Source: Exobasidium rhododendri
Lineage: Eukaryota; Basidiomycota; Exobasidiomycetes; Exobasidiales; Exobasidiaceae
Assembly: GCA_026210745.1 (NCBI GenBank)
Contig: CP110630.1
Coordinates: forward strand, 682,001-746,000
Length of the DNA stretch: 64,000 nucleotides
Direction of reading: 5' to 3'
Shown here piece by piece: positions 42,484 through 53,204 of this stretch (positions are counted from its first letter, which is position 1; each line of letters starts with the position of its first letter). A program made the translations under genes and the position numbers. Below the pieces are notes generated by a model that did not search any database, was not told the origin of the DNA, and saw only the letters and a program-made list of their open reading frames with translations.

Positions 42484-45389
42484 TTACACGGAGCCATTGG
42501 TGGCTTTTCTTGAGGCCTCTCCATCCGTCTTTGCGCAGTCCCACTGATTCCTCTCTGCCTTTCTATCTTCGTCCTCTTGATCTTTCTCTTTTTGCGTCTT
42601 GAAGTTGTCTGCCATTGGGTAGATCTGATGGCAAAGCGAGTCAAAGCTGTCCAGCGTGGCTTGTTCTGCATTCCAGCTCATCAACACGGACTTGCTTTCG
42701 ATCAGTGTCGACAGATTACAGAGAAAGGCCTCTGGAGAGGATTTCGCCTGCTTGGGAATCTCCAAGATGCTTGCAATGGATGATTGTTTGGTACTTGCGT
42801 CCAATGCGATGCCGGCCTTTGCTCCCGCAAGAATGACATCGGCTCGATTTGGATTCCTTTGAATGAATGTCGAGTTGTACAGCAGCAAAGACGTATCATT
42901 CGGAATGATCGACGACAACACCGCATCGATGCTCTTGCCTATGGGCGCCGGTGCTGCCTCTAGAGAAGGCAGGGCGAGCTTGAGTCTAACAATCTGGACG
43001 TGCAATTGAGCGCTCGAACTGTCTAGCATGTGAGCATGAGCGATCGCCTTGGTCGCCAACAGCCAATTCTTTTCTCGTATGGCCACTTCGAAAGTCAAGA
43101 GCCACGTCTTGATCTGATTCGACGCCACGTTCTGCAACACGGAGAGGTATCTTTGTGCATTTCGCAAGGGGTCCACTTCTGCGAAAGCACTCTCGCCGGT
43201 CGGATCTTCGTCTTTCACTACCGCTGGCGTTTCTTCCTCGTCGCCCTTCTTGTCGTTTGCCTTGGCTGCTGCCGCTGCTTTCTTTGCTGCTTCCGCCGCC
43301 TCCAAGGCCTTCTTTTCCTGCTTCTTCGCCTTTTGAGCAGCCTTCTTCCTCTGCTCACTTGTATGTCCGTTCGTAGCAGGGGCAGTCTTGTCTGGCTTGT
43401 AGAGTGTGGGTGTGTCGTGCAGCTTGATATAGATGGCAACCGCATCTGTAGCCGCATGAAAGTAGGCCGGATGACTCTGCAGTACATCTTCCCATCGGAC
43501 CATATTTACATACGATCGCAGCGTGACCTTCCTCAGGCAATACGAGTGGAAATCAAGCTGGTCATCCCAAATTTCGGAAAAGATCTTCTCAATCTGACCA
43601 CATCTCTTGAGTGCCATGGCGTAGTTTTCCAGCCTTCCGAACGACTTTTCTTCTTCCAGCAAATACCAAGTGGCCTGCATTTCCACCAGGTCAGAGACAG
43701 GATCAGGTGCATCTGGTTTGGTGAACAGACCCACTCTCTGCCTCGCTTCTTCGATCTGTCCGATGCGCAAAAGATACTTTGCTGACTTGCTATTTAGGAA
43801 CCGATCTTGTCCATCCAGCAATCGTGCATTCTCCAGTGCATGACTCGCCCACAACAACGACCCACTTTGCTTGACTATCCGAGCTCGAGTCATGTGTAGC
43901 TCGGGCACAGTAGGAGAGTGAGCTATGGCGCTGTCAATGTATGCCATCGCTCGAGTGGATTGTTGTAGGAACGAATAGTGCTGCGCGAGAAAGTGGATCG
44001 CCCAAAGATACGAGCTTGGCACTTCCTCTTCCGCCTGCCACTCGGTCCTGTACTGCTCGACGATCTCTTCGACGGCCTTGCACTTTTCGACATCACCGTA
44101 CAGCGACTTCACATCTGTGAAGATGGACGGAATGCCCTTCTGGAGAGCGGCGCCTATGTATGCCTGAGCCAGTGTCCTGAAAGTCTCGCCTTGAACGTAC
44201 ACCAGCGCCAGCCTCTTGACTGCTCGCGATGTGGGATATGTACGCGAAAGGTATTCGAAAGCCTCGATCGCCTCTTTCCTCTCACTATCGCTCTCTGCCA
44301 CCGTTGCAACACCCTTTGCACTCAGCCACCCTTTCAGATATGTCCGATCTTCTTGATTCTTTGCGATCAGGCTCTCGAAGATCTTTTCCGCAGACGATTT
44401 TGCATCCAGCTTAAGAGAACAATTCGCTGTGAAGAAGGCTAGATCAGTACTACGAACTTTCCTACCTTCTCCCCCACCCCCTTCTTCGACGCTCTCACCT
44501 CTAATCGTGTCCATTGACTTCCTATCGACGATCTCACTCTCACTCTTCTTCTCCAGGTAGTCCAACGCATCTTGATATCTCTTTGCTTCAAAAAGCATCT
44601 GTGCATGATACAGATACAGCTCCGACTGCTCGTAAGAGCTCTTAGGTACATCCTGCGAAGATGGAGGTAAAGAGTGTCAGACTTGCTCAACCTCCCCCAA
44701 CCCCCTTTTCTCTCAAGACCTCCTCTTAGAGACAAGTGCCAACTCACTCTATGTATCAGCTCAAATTGTTCCGTGACCCTCAGTGCCTCGGCTATATCGC
44801 CTCCCAAGTGTAGCGCCAGTATCAGACCGATCCAACTCATTCTCAAGTGAGGCTGCAATCTGACCAACGTACTCCTCAATTCCACCACCCTACTCCAATC
44901 TCTTAATTGAACATAAAGATACGCACTTTCCCGTATCAAGTTCACATTGCTTCCCCCTTCAATCTTGAGAGCTTGCAGATAACACTTGATACTTTCACTA
45001 TAATTCTTGCTCATTCGATGTAGTATACCCAGTGCATGCCAAGCGATGAACGACGTCAAATCGAATCGCACTCCTTGTTTTGCTAGTTCCAATCCTTCGA
45101 TACGTCGATCCAGCGATGCAAGCAGTAATCCTTTCATACATAGCGTCTCACCATGCTCTGGAAATTTCTTCAAAATCGTTTCTGCAGTCTTCAGTCCTGC
45201 TTTGTGCTTCTTTGTCTCGTACTAACATATGTGCGTCCACTTGCTGCGTCAGGAACCTGTCTCACGACCTGCTCGTCACCGACATTCTAGACCTAGGGAC
45301 ACACTCACCTCCTGTATCAGACGAGTAAAGAGAGCACGCTCCTTTGTCGGCAGCGCGTTCGTTGAAGCCTTCTTTGCCAAAGGAGCCAT
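42484..45389 (-). CDS. NAT1: NatA N-terminal acetyltransferase auxiliary subunit Naa15 (Nat1)
   Basis: Three exons: 45389-45309, 45221-44748 and 44652-42484, total 907 residues. The N-terminus is ERALFTRLIQEYETKKHKAGLKTAETIL, followed by TPR units (HGETLCMKGLLLASLDR, FIAWHALGILHRMSKNYSESIKCYLQAL, MSWIGLILALHLGGDIAEAL), the classic Naa15 start. TPR-like helices fill the rest. A Lys/Ala-rich basic stretch (about residues 600-640) corresponds to the ribosome-contact region of the family. Naa15 anchors the catalytic Naa10 to ribosomes for cotranslational acetylation of Ala, Ser and Thr N-termini. A short insert rich in Gly and Glu (about residue 210) is specific to this copy. Convergent with DEG1. 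Confidence 0.93.
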
Positions 45390-46399
45390 CTTCGGGAAGA
45401 CTGAGGCCGCTGTCTCGATCAATGCCTACCACTTTTCGAAGAAGAGCACCGCAAAGAAGGTACTACTGTGACGGGTGTTGGGTGTGCCTTCTCTATTCGA
45501 GCTCGACTGATCTTCTTCGATGCAAGCCATAAGGAATTGTCACGCAGGCCGAACACGTGACATGGCTCCCTTCGAGATGATCTCCCTTCATCAGAGGGCG
45601 TCTCTAATGCGGTAATCTTTCGGTGTTTACTGAAGGGTGGATCGCTTTTCTACTCGAGAATGAGGAGACATGATTGTATTGAGCGGAATTGTGGGAGATT
45701 GAATCAGAACATGTTATGGAACAAAGAAAGCGATCGAAGAGTGAGGTAACTAGTATGAGCGGAACGGAAGAGAGAGGAGATGGGAAATGAAGTTGGGCAG
45801 AAAAGGTGAACGGGGGAACAAGAATGAGAAAGATTGGAGAGAAAAGAAGAATGGTGAGGAAATTATTGATGAGCAAAAGTTTGAATTGACAGGAGAAGGA
45901 GAATGGGAAGGAATAAGACGTCCAAAAGGTGTTGAAAGAGGGAAAGTAAAAAAAAAGATCGGTGAGGTGAAGGTCGTCGAATACCGTCATTGCCAGAGGT
46001 TGCAGATCGAGCGAGGGTCGAGGAGTGAAAGAGAAAGGAGTGACTTTTTACATCGAAGTAGCACAGCTATTCGTTTCCAACAGCTTTGACTGCCGTCTCC
46101 GCTTCTATCACCAACGCTTCCCGACCTTCGTGTAGGGTTCCTTCCACCACCGTCCTTCCTCCCCTTTCGCCGCCCTTGTGTGTGTCTGTGAGGCCCCTTG
46201 TAATATGTTCCAGCCGAGCCCTCGCATTACGTGCGGAAATAAATTATGGTAAACCAGAACGAGTTTGACCCGTCTCCTGTCATGACCCCTACAGAGGGAA
46301 ACTCCTACCGTGATCAGACCTCGCTGTCTTTCACTTCTTGTAGGAGTTCTCCTCTTGCAACGCTTTAGGATATGGTCACACGCTTTCTACGCTTCCTAC
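45390..46399. other. Intergenic: NAT1 promoter and CK1 3' flank
   Basis: 1010 bases. The plus-strand stretch 45770-46040 is unusually purine-rich (AGAAGG-type), giving long open frames on both strands that encode only low-complexity Lys/Glu or Phe/Ser sequence. No gene is supported. Confidence 0.6.
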
Positions 46400-47092
46400 T
46401 TAGTACCAAGACGTCTGTTGAGCTTCACCGTCTCGACGAGGTCGCATCGAAGATCCTTGTCCTTGTTGGTACGAGCCCATGGCAGCACGGGTCGTGTCCT
46501 TGCTTGGGTCAGCTTCCTCGCCTTGAGCAATTACCTTTCGCCTAGGCAATTGAGCATTTCCGCTTGCCGTAGCTCCCGTCGTGATCTTGCTAGCCGACAC
46601 TTCGCCTTGAAGAGCTGCTGCTTGTGCTGCTGCCGCGGCCTTCTCTTCTGTGTTGCTGCGCTGTTGGATGCTCCAGTCGAAAATGTAGTCGTACTGGAAT
46701 CCTTCGCGAACGAACAAGTCTCGGAACAACTTTCGTAGGTAGCTGTAGTCAGGCTTGTCATCGAATCGCAAGGATCGGCAGCAGTTTAGGTAGATGGCCA
46801 TCTCCGAAGGAAAACCCCGGCAGAGGAGCTCAGTAGGTGTAGTCATCTTCTTCTCCATGATTCGGTCGTACTTTTGCTTCTTGGTGGCTGCTTTGAGACC
46901 CTGCCAAGGCAACGATCCTCGCAGGAAGTACATGAGAACGTATCCCAAGGACTCCAAATCATCTCGTCGCGATTGTTCTACACGGAAAAGGGGAGAGAGT
47001 GACATTAGTTTCCTGCGCACTCATTCGTCGCAAAGATGTATTTCGACTCACCGACACCCAGATGCGTGTTGATGGAGGTGTATCGAGCTGTT

Positions 47093-47124
<32 letters not shown>

Positions 47125-47907
47125 ATGCAGATGCGTCTTTGGGTCTCTGTACTTTTTGGCGAGGCCGAAATCAATCACGTTGACTTGATTGCCCCTCTTT
47201 CCAATGCCCATCAAGAAGTTGTCCGGCTTGATGTCTCGGTGAATGAAGTTTCGAGAGTGTATGTACTCGATTCTTGAAATCTGTGTCAGTGTAGTGCAGG
47301 ATGATCAGCCATGGCAATTTCTCGTGATCGCCGCCATCCATCCTTGCTTTCGCGAAAGAGAAAAACTCACCATCTGGTCAGCCAAGAGCAACACCGTCTT
47401 GAGACTAAATTTCCGGTTGCAAAAATTGAACAAGTCCTCCAGCGATGGCCCCAAAAGATCGATGACCATGGCATTGTAATCACACTCTTGCCCATACCAT
47501 CTTACAAAGGGCACGCCCACTCCTCCCGCCAAAGTCTTGTAGACTTTTGCCTCATACTCCAACTGTGGATGCTTTGCTTTGATAGACTCCAATTTGATGG
47601 CCACCTCTTCCCCACTGATGATGTTGATACCGAGATAGATATCACCAAACGATCCGGATCCAATCTTCTTGCCAATGCGGTACTGAAAGGGAGGATAGGG
47701 TAGACAAAAATCGGGGAAAAGTCAGCATTCAAGCTAGTAGAGAGAGAACTACGCAAAGTGTGACGATGCTCGGACTTACCCTTAAGGAAAAAGCGAGAGG
47801 GGAAAAACAGAAACAATGAGAAAGGAGAGGAAGACATTGTTATTAGTATGCGCAGCATGTGAACCATCATCTGTTCGCACTCACTTGCCGCCGACTCGGA
47901 GATCCAT
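46400..47907 (-). CDS. Casein kinase 1 (delta/epsilon type, Hrr25-like), with a one-nucleotide exon
   Basis: Exons 47907-47885, 47780 (a single G), 47682-47371, 47280-47052 and 46977-46400, total 380 residues. The N-terminus [21 protein letters not shown] is nearly invariant in CK1. The Lys codon of GGK is split: AA from exon 1 and G at 47780, which is flanked by a pyrimidine-rich TTAAG acceptor and a perfect GTAAGT donor. Kinase motifs are [14 protein letters not shown] and [11 protein letters not shown], then [12 protein letters not shown] (CK1 has SIN in place of APE) and [22 protein letters not shown]. The tail after about 300 is Ala/Gln/Ser-rich. No terminal Cys pair is present, so it is the soluble delta/epsilon type rather than the palmitoylated Yck type. 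Roles include vesicle traffic, ribosome assembly and meiosis. Confidence 0.93.
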
Positions 47908-48749
47908 CCTGACTGGTCTGAAGAGTTATGGAAAGGAGAACCCTTCTTCAATCTTGAGAGAAATAGAAAAGAGCAGGGTCAATGCCGGAAAGGCTATCTA
48001 ATCGACGTTTGAAAAGACGCTGCTGATTGTGACGGTAGAGGTGAAGAGGAGATTGGCCAATCTACAATATAAGGTTGTATTGTGTGTAGAACGGAGACGT
48101 CTGAATGGTGGTGAAGAAAATAGAAAGGAGGCAGGTAGTTCGTCAATGTGGATTAAGATTGAGCCCTTGACATGTGCTTAAAGGGGGGTGGCAGCGGACG
48201 GAGGCGGATTGCGCGTTTGTTGCTGAGTGAGGAAAAAGGCCTTTTGATAGAAGAATGTCGTAATACCAGTCCAGCACTTTTGATAATCACTTGACACAAA
48301 GTGTATACAACGGCTTTTTGTAGTCTCGCGTCAGGCTTTCCTACTAGAGTTTTAACCGACCAGTCTCTTGTCGGATAGTATCTGAGTCCAGTGGGGCAAG
48401 AAAGAGGATGAGCGGATATGCGCAAGTCCTCATAGTGGGCTTGCATTCGTACGAGACGTGTGTGAAGACGCTGGGCGTATCAATGCGTTCAGAATGAGTT
48501 GCAACACTGTCAAGTCTCACCTCTATTCTGGACACATTCTACTACACCAAAACCCGGGCGGAGTAGTGCCAGCTCATACGACCACGCCAAGCGTCGGGGG
48601 TTTGAGGGATTCGGGTTCATAGGTATCCAGCAATCAGATAGAGCGTTGCTAGACTGAGCAGATCAGAGCATATCGTGGGTGTCGCTGCCCGTCCGCACTA
48701 CTCAATCTTCATAGCATACTCTTTGTCAAAGAGGATCACGGGCGACACC
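47908..48749. other. Divergent intergenic CK1 / IES1
   Basis: 842 bases without a gene. A minus-strand frame around 48153-48446 has no recognisable features. The in-frame codon at 48675 upstream of IES1 is GTG, so it is not used as the start. Confidence 0.55.
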
Positions 48750-51218
48750 ATGAATGAAAATGAAGACATCGTCATGCAGGAGACGGAGGACGAAAAGAGG
48801 GTGACGCCGTTGGCAGAGGAAGGGAATGAAACTCTGGGTCTATTGGCAGACAGCTCGATCGCGACTGCCTCGAATCACAAAGCGCTGCCCGCCAGTATTA
48901 TACCGCCCAACAAGGCTTCTACAGCTCCTTCCCAAGAGGTCATCGATCGCTTCGCTCCGGGCTCTGCGCCACATTGGGTTGGAGCTGCTCCTTTCGTTTC
49001 GAAAGACTCCGGCAACGAAAAGGGTGGTTCGCCGACCTACGTCAAGGGGTGAGTCTCATATTCTCCGCGCAAGGTGTGCTCAGTAGAAGAGACGGCTGAT
49101 GATGTTCAAATTGAATCTTGCAGTGGTCCATCACCTGTCCCTCGCAACTTACCAGTCAAGCGCTACGACGGTGAACCTCTCTCCCGATCAGATCTACAGC
49201 ACAACGTCTTGTGTCACCTCTTCAATGACACGACTCGATGCTTTCGAAATCCGCGACCTGGACCCCTCGGCCCGGAAAAGAGTACCACCTGGAAAAGTGC
49301 TGTGCCGGTCTATCCATGTGGGATGGCAAAGACCTGCTCAAGACCATCAGATGAGACAGAAGAAGAGAAAGAAGCCAGTGACAAAGCTCATTTGGCATTT
49401 GAATCTGCCCCTTTTCTAGACGGTGAAGTTGAAATTAAAAAGGAAGACGAAATTGATGCGCTTAGCGAGGGTGGATCATACAAGGTGCCGACGTCGTTGC
49501 GAGCGAGGGAAGGATATCCGCCACCGGGATGCGAGCTGCTAACGTTCAAGGAACTCTACATCGAAGCACTCATGCATAGCGGTAAATGCACCAAGGCAAT
49601 GCGAGATAAGGTGCTGGCCGATGAAGAATTTGCAGAGGACTTTGCAAAGGTCTGCTTGCTCGTCAACGTTGGGAGGATCAATACGACGTTAGCGTTCTAT
49701 CCCGAAATGAAGACCATCTTACGATCATATCACCCTCTGCCAGCCTTGCAACGCAACGAGAACACTCGTAGACACCTTCAAGATGCGCCTCGGATGAAGT
49801 CTCTGTTGAAATCTGTTCTACTGGACGGTGAGAAGCCCAGTGTGCCGGGGAGTGGAACAGCGACCGGAACGCTGGCAGCAAAGAACGCAAAGACGACTGC
49901 AAATGACGTCGCCGGAGACGAAGCTCCGGGTGATTTGAGTGAATTAGTCAAGAGAAAGACAAAGAGGAAAGACAAGCCTGTGACGAGCGTAATCACAGTC
50001 ATCTTTCTTCTATCAATACATAGTACAGACATCACGACGCTGCATTTCAATCAGCCGCACGACTTCTTTTCCCTTTTCTTCCCTCACCCTGACATTGCCG
50101 TACCGAGCAGGGAGCGAGCAAGAACGTTTCTATGGCTCGTTTGGCAGTATCTCGAGGGTGGTGCCACACTTCCGCCCGGAAGCAATGAAAGGAACCCCTT
50201 CGGCGATGAAGGGAGTGAGGAGTCGGTGGCCAACGCCAAGGCAACCTGGGATGGGATGACGTCGGCCGAGCATGCCAAGATCAACACTGTTGGCTACTGG
50301 AAAGGTACCAAGAACCCAGAATATGCAGAGTTCAAAAAGAAGCGTGCCTTGGTGAACGAGGAAAGAGCAACGACGGAAGAGAGCGTCGAAGGTGGAAAGG
50401 TGGAAGAGAGTGTGGAAGCACCTCCTGAATTGTTAGACCGAATCCTGGCGCCGAGACTTAATACAACGGAACACACAAAGTCAGCGTTGGAGAACGTTGA
50501 TACCGAGGAGGAAATTGAGTGGGGCTTGCGAATGAGGGAGGAGAGGGGAGCCTTCTTGATACGCTTTCAGGAAGAAGAACAGGCCAAGATCCAAGAAGGA
50601 GAAGAACAGAGAAAGGAAATGGAAGTGGAGGGATCAGCGGTGGAGAAGTCGAAAGAGAAGGCTGGAAAGAAGCGGACTATCATGACAGGAGGGGGCAGCT
50701 CTTACCCTCTGGCTAATATTTTGGCAGCGGCAAATGCTGAAAAGGCGGCTGGAATTGCTGCTGCTGCAGCGGCGGCGGCTGCATTAGCAGCGCAACAAGC
50801 CGCCGAGTCTGCCTCGATGAACGGCGGAAAAGAATCCAACACGAAGCGAAAGAGGGTGGATGGAAGTGCTGCTTCGGACGATGAAGATGGAGACAGCCTC
50901 GTAAAGGACAAGGGAGACTTGCTCTGGGATCTTGATCTTACCCTGCCTGATCCACTGGTACCGAATCAACAACGAGGGCGAACTTCTACGACTACTCAAA
51001 CAAGCAAATCTTCCGTTACCCACTCTCTTCCTCGACTGGCTTGGCGAAGGATCCTGGAAAGGGCGCAGAGAGGTGTTGGGGATGCGTCGTATGAAAGCGA
51101 CGATGAATCAGTAGCCTTGGATGAAGCAAGAGATGAGAGACCCCGAGTTGAATTGACTCGGATCCTGAAGAGTTTGCGTCAAGTCAGGACGAATCGAGGT
51201 GACATCGTAAAGACTTGA
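48750..51218 (+). CDS. IES1: INO80 chromatin remodelling complex subunit Ies1
   Basis: Two exons, 48750-49048 and 49124-51218, 797 residues. Conserved blocks start with GEPLSRSDLQHNVLCHLFND and continue with LLTFKELYIEALMHSGKCTK, LLVNVGRINTTLAFYPEMKT, LRSYHPLPALQ, VTSVITVIFLLSIHSTDI and RERARTFLWLVWQYLEG, then NPFGD. Together these match the fungal Ino eighty subunit 1 domain (about residues 110-470). The rest is Glu/Lys-rich with a poly-Ala run (about 655-675) and closes with WDLDLTLPDPLVP and a basic tail. Ies1 is a fungal-specific, ATPase-arm-associated subunit of INO80, a nucleosome-sliding and H2A.Z-related remodeller in the nucleus. The 5' intron is 75 bases. Confidence 0.82.
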
Positions 51219-51556
51219 AGCCGTGTAAAATAGATACGACACTCCTGTAAATGAACATCTGTATTGTAGCACTGTGGCTCTTCAATGCATGCAGCTATAG
51301 AGGGAAGATTGAAGAGAACAAGACGAGTGTCTCATCCTCACATGCGTGACCAGATCTGACCATGGTGAAACGCAGAAACATCGGCCACGTGGCCTTAGAA
51401 CAATTGGATGTGTGTGTGCCTCCGTGATTGCAAATGACGCTAGAAGTCACAACTTCGATCGGTCAGTTCTTCTCGCTATTCGTTCGAGCCAACCTTCCCT
51501 CTCCTGCTTGCACTAAAACCTCCCTTCACGCTCACTCCGATACATAAAGACACATA
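51219..51556. other. Intergenic IES1 / ADO1
   Basis: 338 bases holding the IES1 3' end and the ADO1 promoter. C/T-rich before 51540. No gene seen. Confidence 0.6.
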
Positions 51557-52765
51557 ATGGCAGGTGGTAACTATGAATTAGTCGCAATCGGCAATCCTTT
51601 GTTGGACATGCAAATTCGCGACGCAGAAGAGGTGCTCAAGAAGGTAAGCATGTTGAAGAGTCGGGGTGACAGATACGTAGCCGGAACTGGATGAGCTGAC
51701 CCCCTGGTAAATGTAAATGCTGCTCTTACAGTACGACCTGAAGCCCAACGACGCCATCCTGATTGAAGAAAAGCATGCGAGCATCTACGATTACATCAAG
51801 GAAAAGTACAGTGTCACCTACGTTGCAGGAGGAGCTGCACAAAACGCCGCTCGATGCGCTCAATATGTGCTACCTGCAAAGAGCACAGCTTACTTGGGAT
51901 GCGTAGGAGATGATGACCTTGCCGATCAGCTTCGAAAAGCCAACGAAAAGGAAGGTCTACGAAGTGTGTACCAGGTAGACAAGGCTACACCTACGGGAAG
52001 TTGTGCTGTCGTGATCACTGGTCATGAAAGATCTCTGGTTACTCGATTGGGAGCAGCTGAAAAATTCAACAAGGATCACCTTAGCACACCAGAAGCAAAG
52101 GAAGTCATCAAGAATGCAAAATACTTCTACATGGGAGGCTTTTTCGTTACCCACGGTGCAGAAAGTGGACTACAAGTGGCAAAGCAGGCAAAGGAGCAAG
52201 GTGTTCCATTCTCATTGAACTTGTCCGCGCCTTTCATTGCACAATTCTTCAAATCTCAGTTGGATAGCATCATTCCTTATGCCTCCTTGGTGATTGGAAA
52301 CGAGAGTGAAGCAGACGCCTACTCGGACGCTCATGAATTGGGCACAAAGGACCTGAAACAGATTGCACAACATATTGCCGATTTCGAATCAGAATTAAAG
52401 ACACCAAGAACCGTCATCATCACTCAAGGTGCCAACGAAACGATTGTGACCACGACAAAAGGACAATCTCGAACATTCTCCATCAAGAAGGTAGACCCAA
52501 ATGACATCATTGACACAAACGGTGCTGGTGATGCCTTTGCAGGAGGTGTCTTGGGTGCTCTCGTTCTAGGAAAGAGCATCGAGGAAGCCATTGACGTTGG
52601 CCACAAGCTGGGATCCATGTGTATCACTCAAGTCGGTCCCTGTCTCAAATTTCGTGAGTTGAGATGCCGCTAGCTGCTTCATTTGTCGGTCTTCTGATGC
52701 TCTTTTTTCTACCTCCTCCCCCCTCTACTCCATCACCCTCGACAGCCAAGGAACAGATACTTTAA
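51557..52765 (+). CDS. ADO1: Adenosine kinase
   Basis: Three exons: 51557-51643, 51732-52653 and 52746-52765, total 342 residues, normal for the family. The last exon carries only 20 coding bases and completes the conserved end KFPKEQIL. Ribokinase-fold (PfkB) features: the GNPLLDM start, the substrate loop GGAAQNAARCAQYV, and the ATP/anion-hole signature DTNGAGDAFAGG with the catalytic Asp of GAGD. The enzyme phosphorylates adenosine to AMP and clears adenosine made from S-adenosylhomocysteine, so it supports the methyl cycle. Codon use is strongly optimised and the leader is pyrimidine-rich, consistent with high expression. Confidence 0.95.
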
Positions 52766-53204
52766 AATCTAGCCTGGGTACGTGTTCTAGCGCCTCTTCC
52801 ACGCTCCATACTCCCATCTCAACATGTGCAGAGTAAGTAAACGTGTAACTTTCTTTCCCTTCTCATCTCTCCGCAAAACCCTTTCGGATCCTTTCCCCCC
52901 CCCTCCCCGGTCCTCTTCCTGTCTCGTCAATCCTGTGTGAGTTGCCCTCGACACTTCAACGTGTACTTCATCTTCAATCGACATACATAATCGCAATCTA
53001 CAGCTAGAATTGTGGTCTAGATTCTCTCGACTGAAGAAGTAGGGTATCTGACATTGAATGCAGGGGTAGACTGGTACTATTACTACATTTATTTGGTGAT
53101 TACTAAGAGGGGAAGCTGAGGAAGGTGCGAGGTGGGTATATTACAACTGGACATTTCAGTGCAGCACTCTTCTCTTCATGCTCTCCCATTCTGCCACGCA
53201 CGCC
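52766..53204. other. Convergent 3' region of ADO1 and the PH-domain gene
   Basis: 439 bases. A C-rich stretch lies around 52890-52910. No gene seen. Confidence 0.6.

Noticed and set aside
43030-43785. 251-codon frame antisense to NAT1
   Set aside because: Cys/Leu/Phe-rich translation of the Lys/Ala-rich coding strand; the sense frame is Naa15.
45787-46089. Purine-rich 100-codon frame
   Set aside because: Low-complexity Lys/Glu/Gly sequence from an AG-rich tract, with open frames on both strands.
48540-48625. Segment resembling the start of a 5S rRNA (CATACGACCA...)
   Set aside because: The rest of the molecule does not follow the 5S consensus on either strand.
48675-48749. Upstream extension of IES1
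   Set aside because: The in-frame codon is GTG and the added residues are not conserved in character; ATG at 48750 has a good context.
50932-51114. Alternative reading frame near the end of IES1 encoding a plausible 60-residue peptide
   Set aside because: The main frame keeps the WDLDLTLPDPL segment and a charged tail consistent with Ies1; no frameshift is needed.
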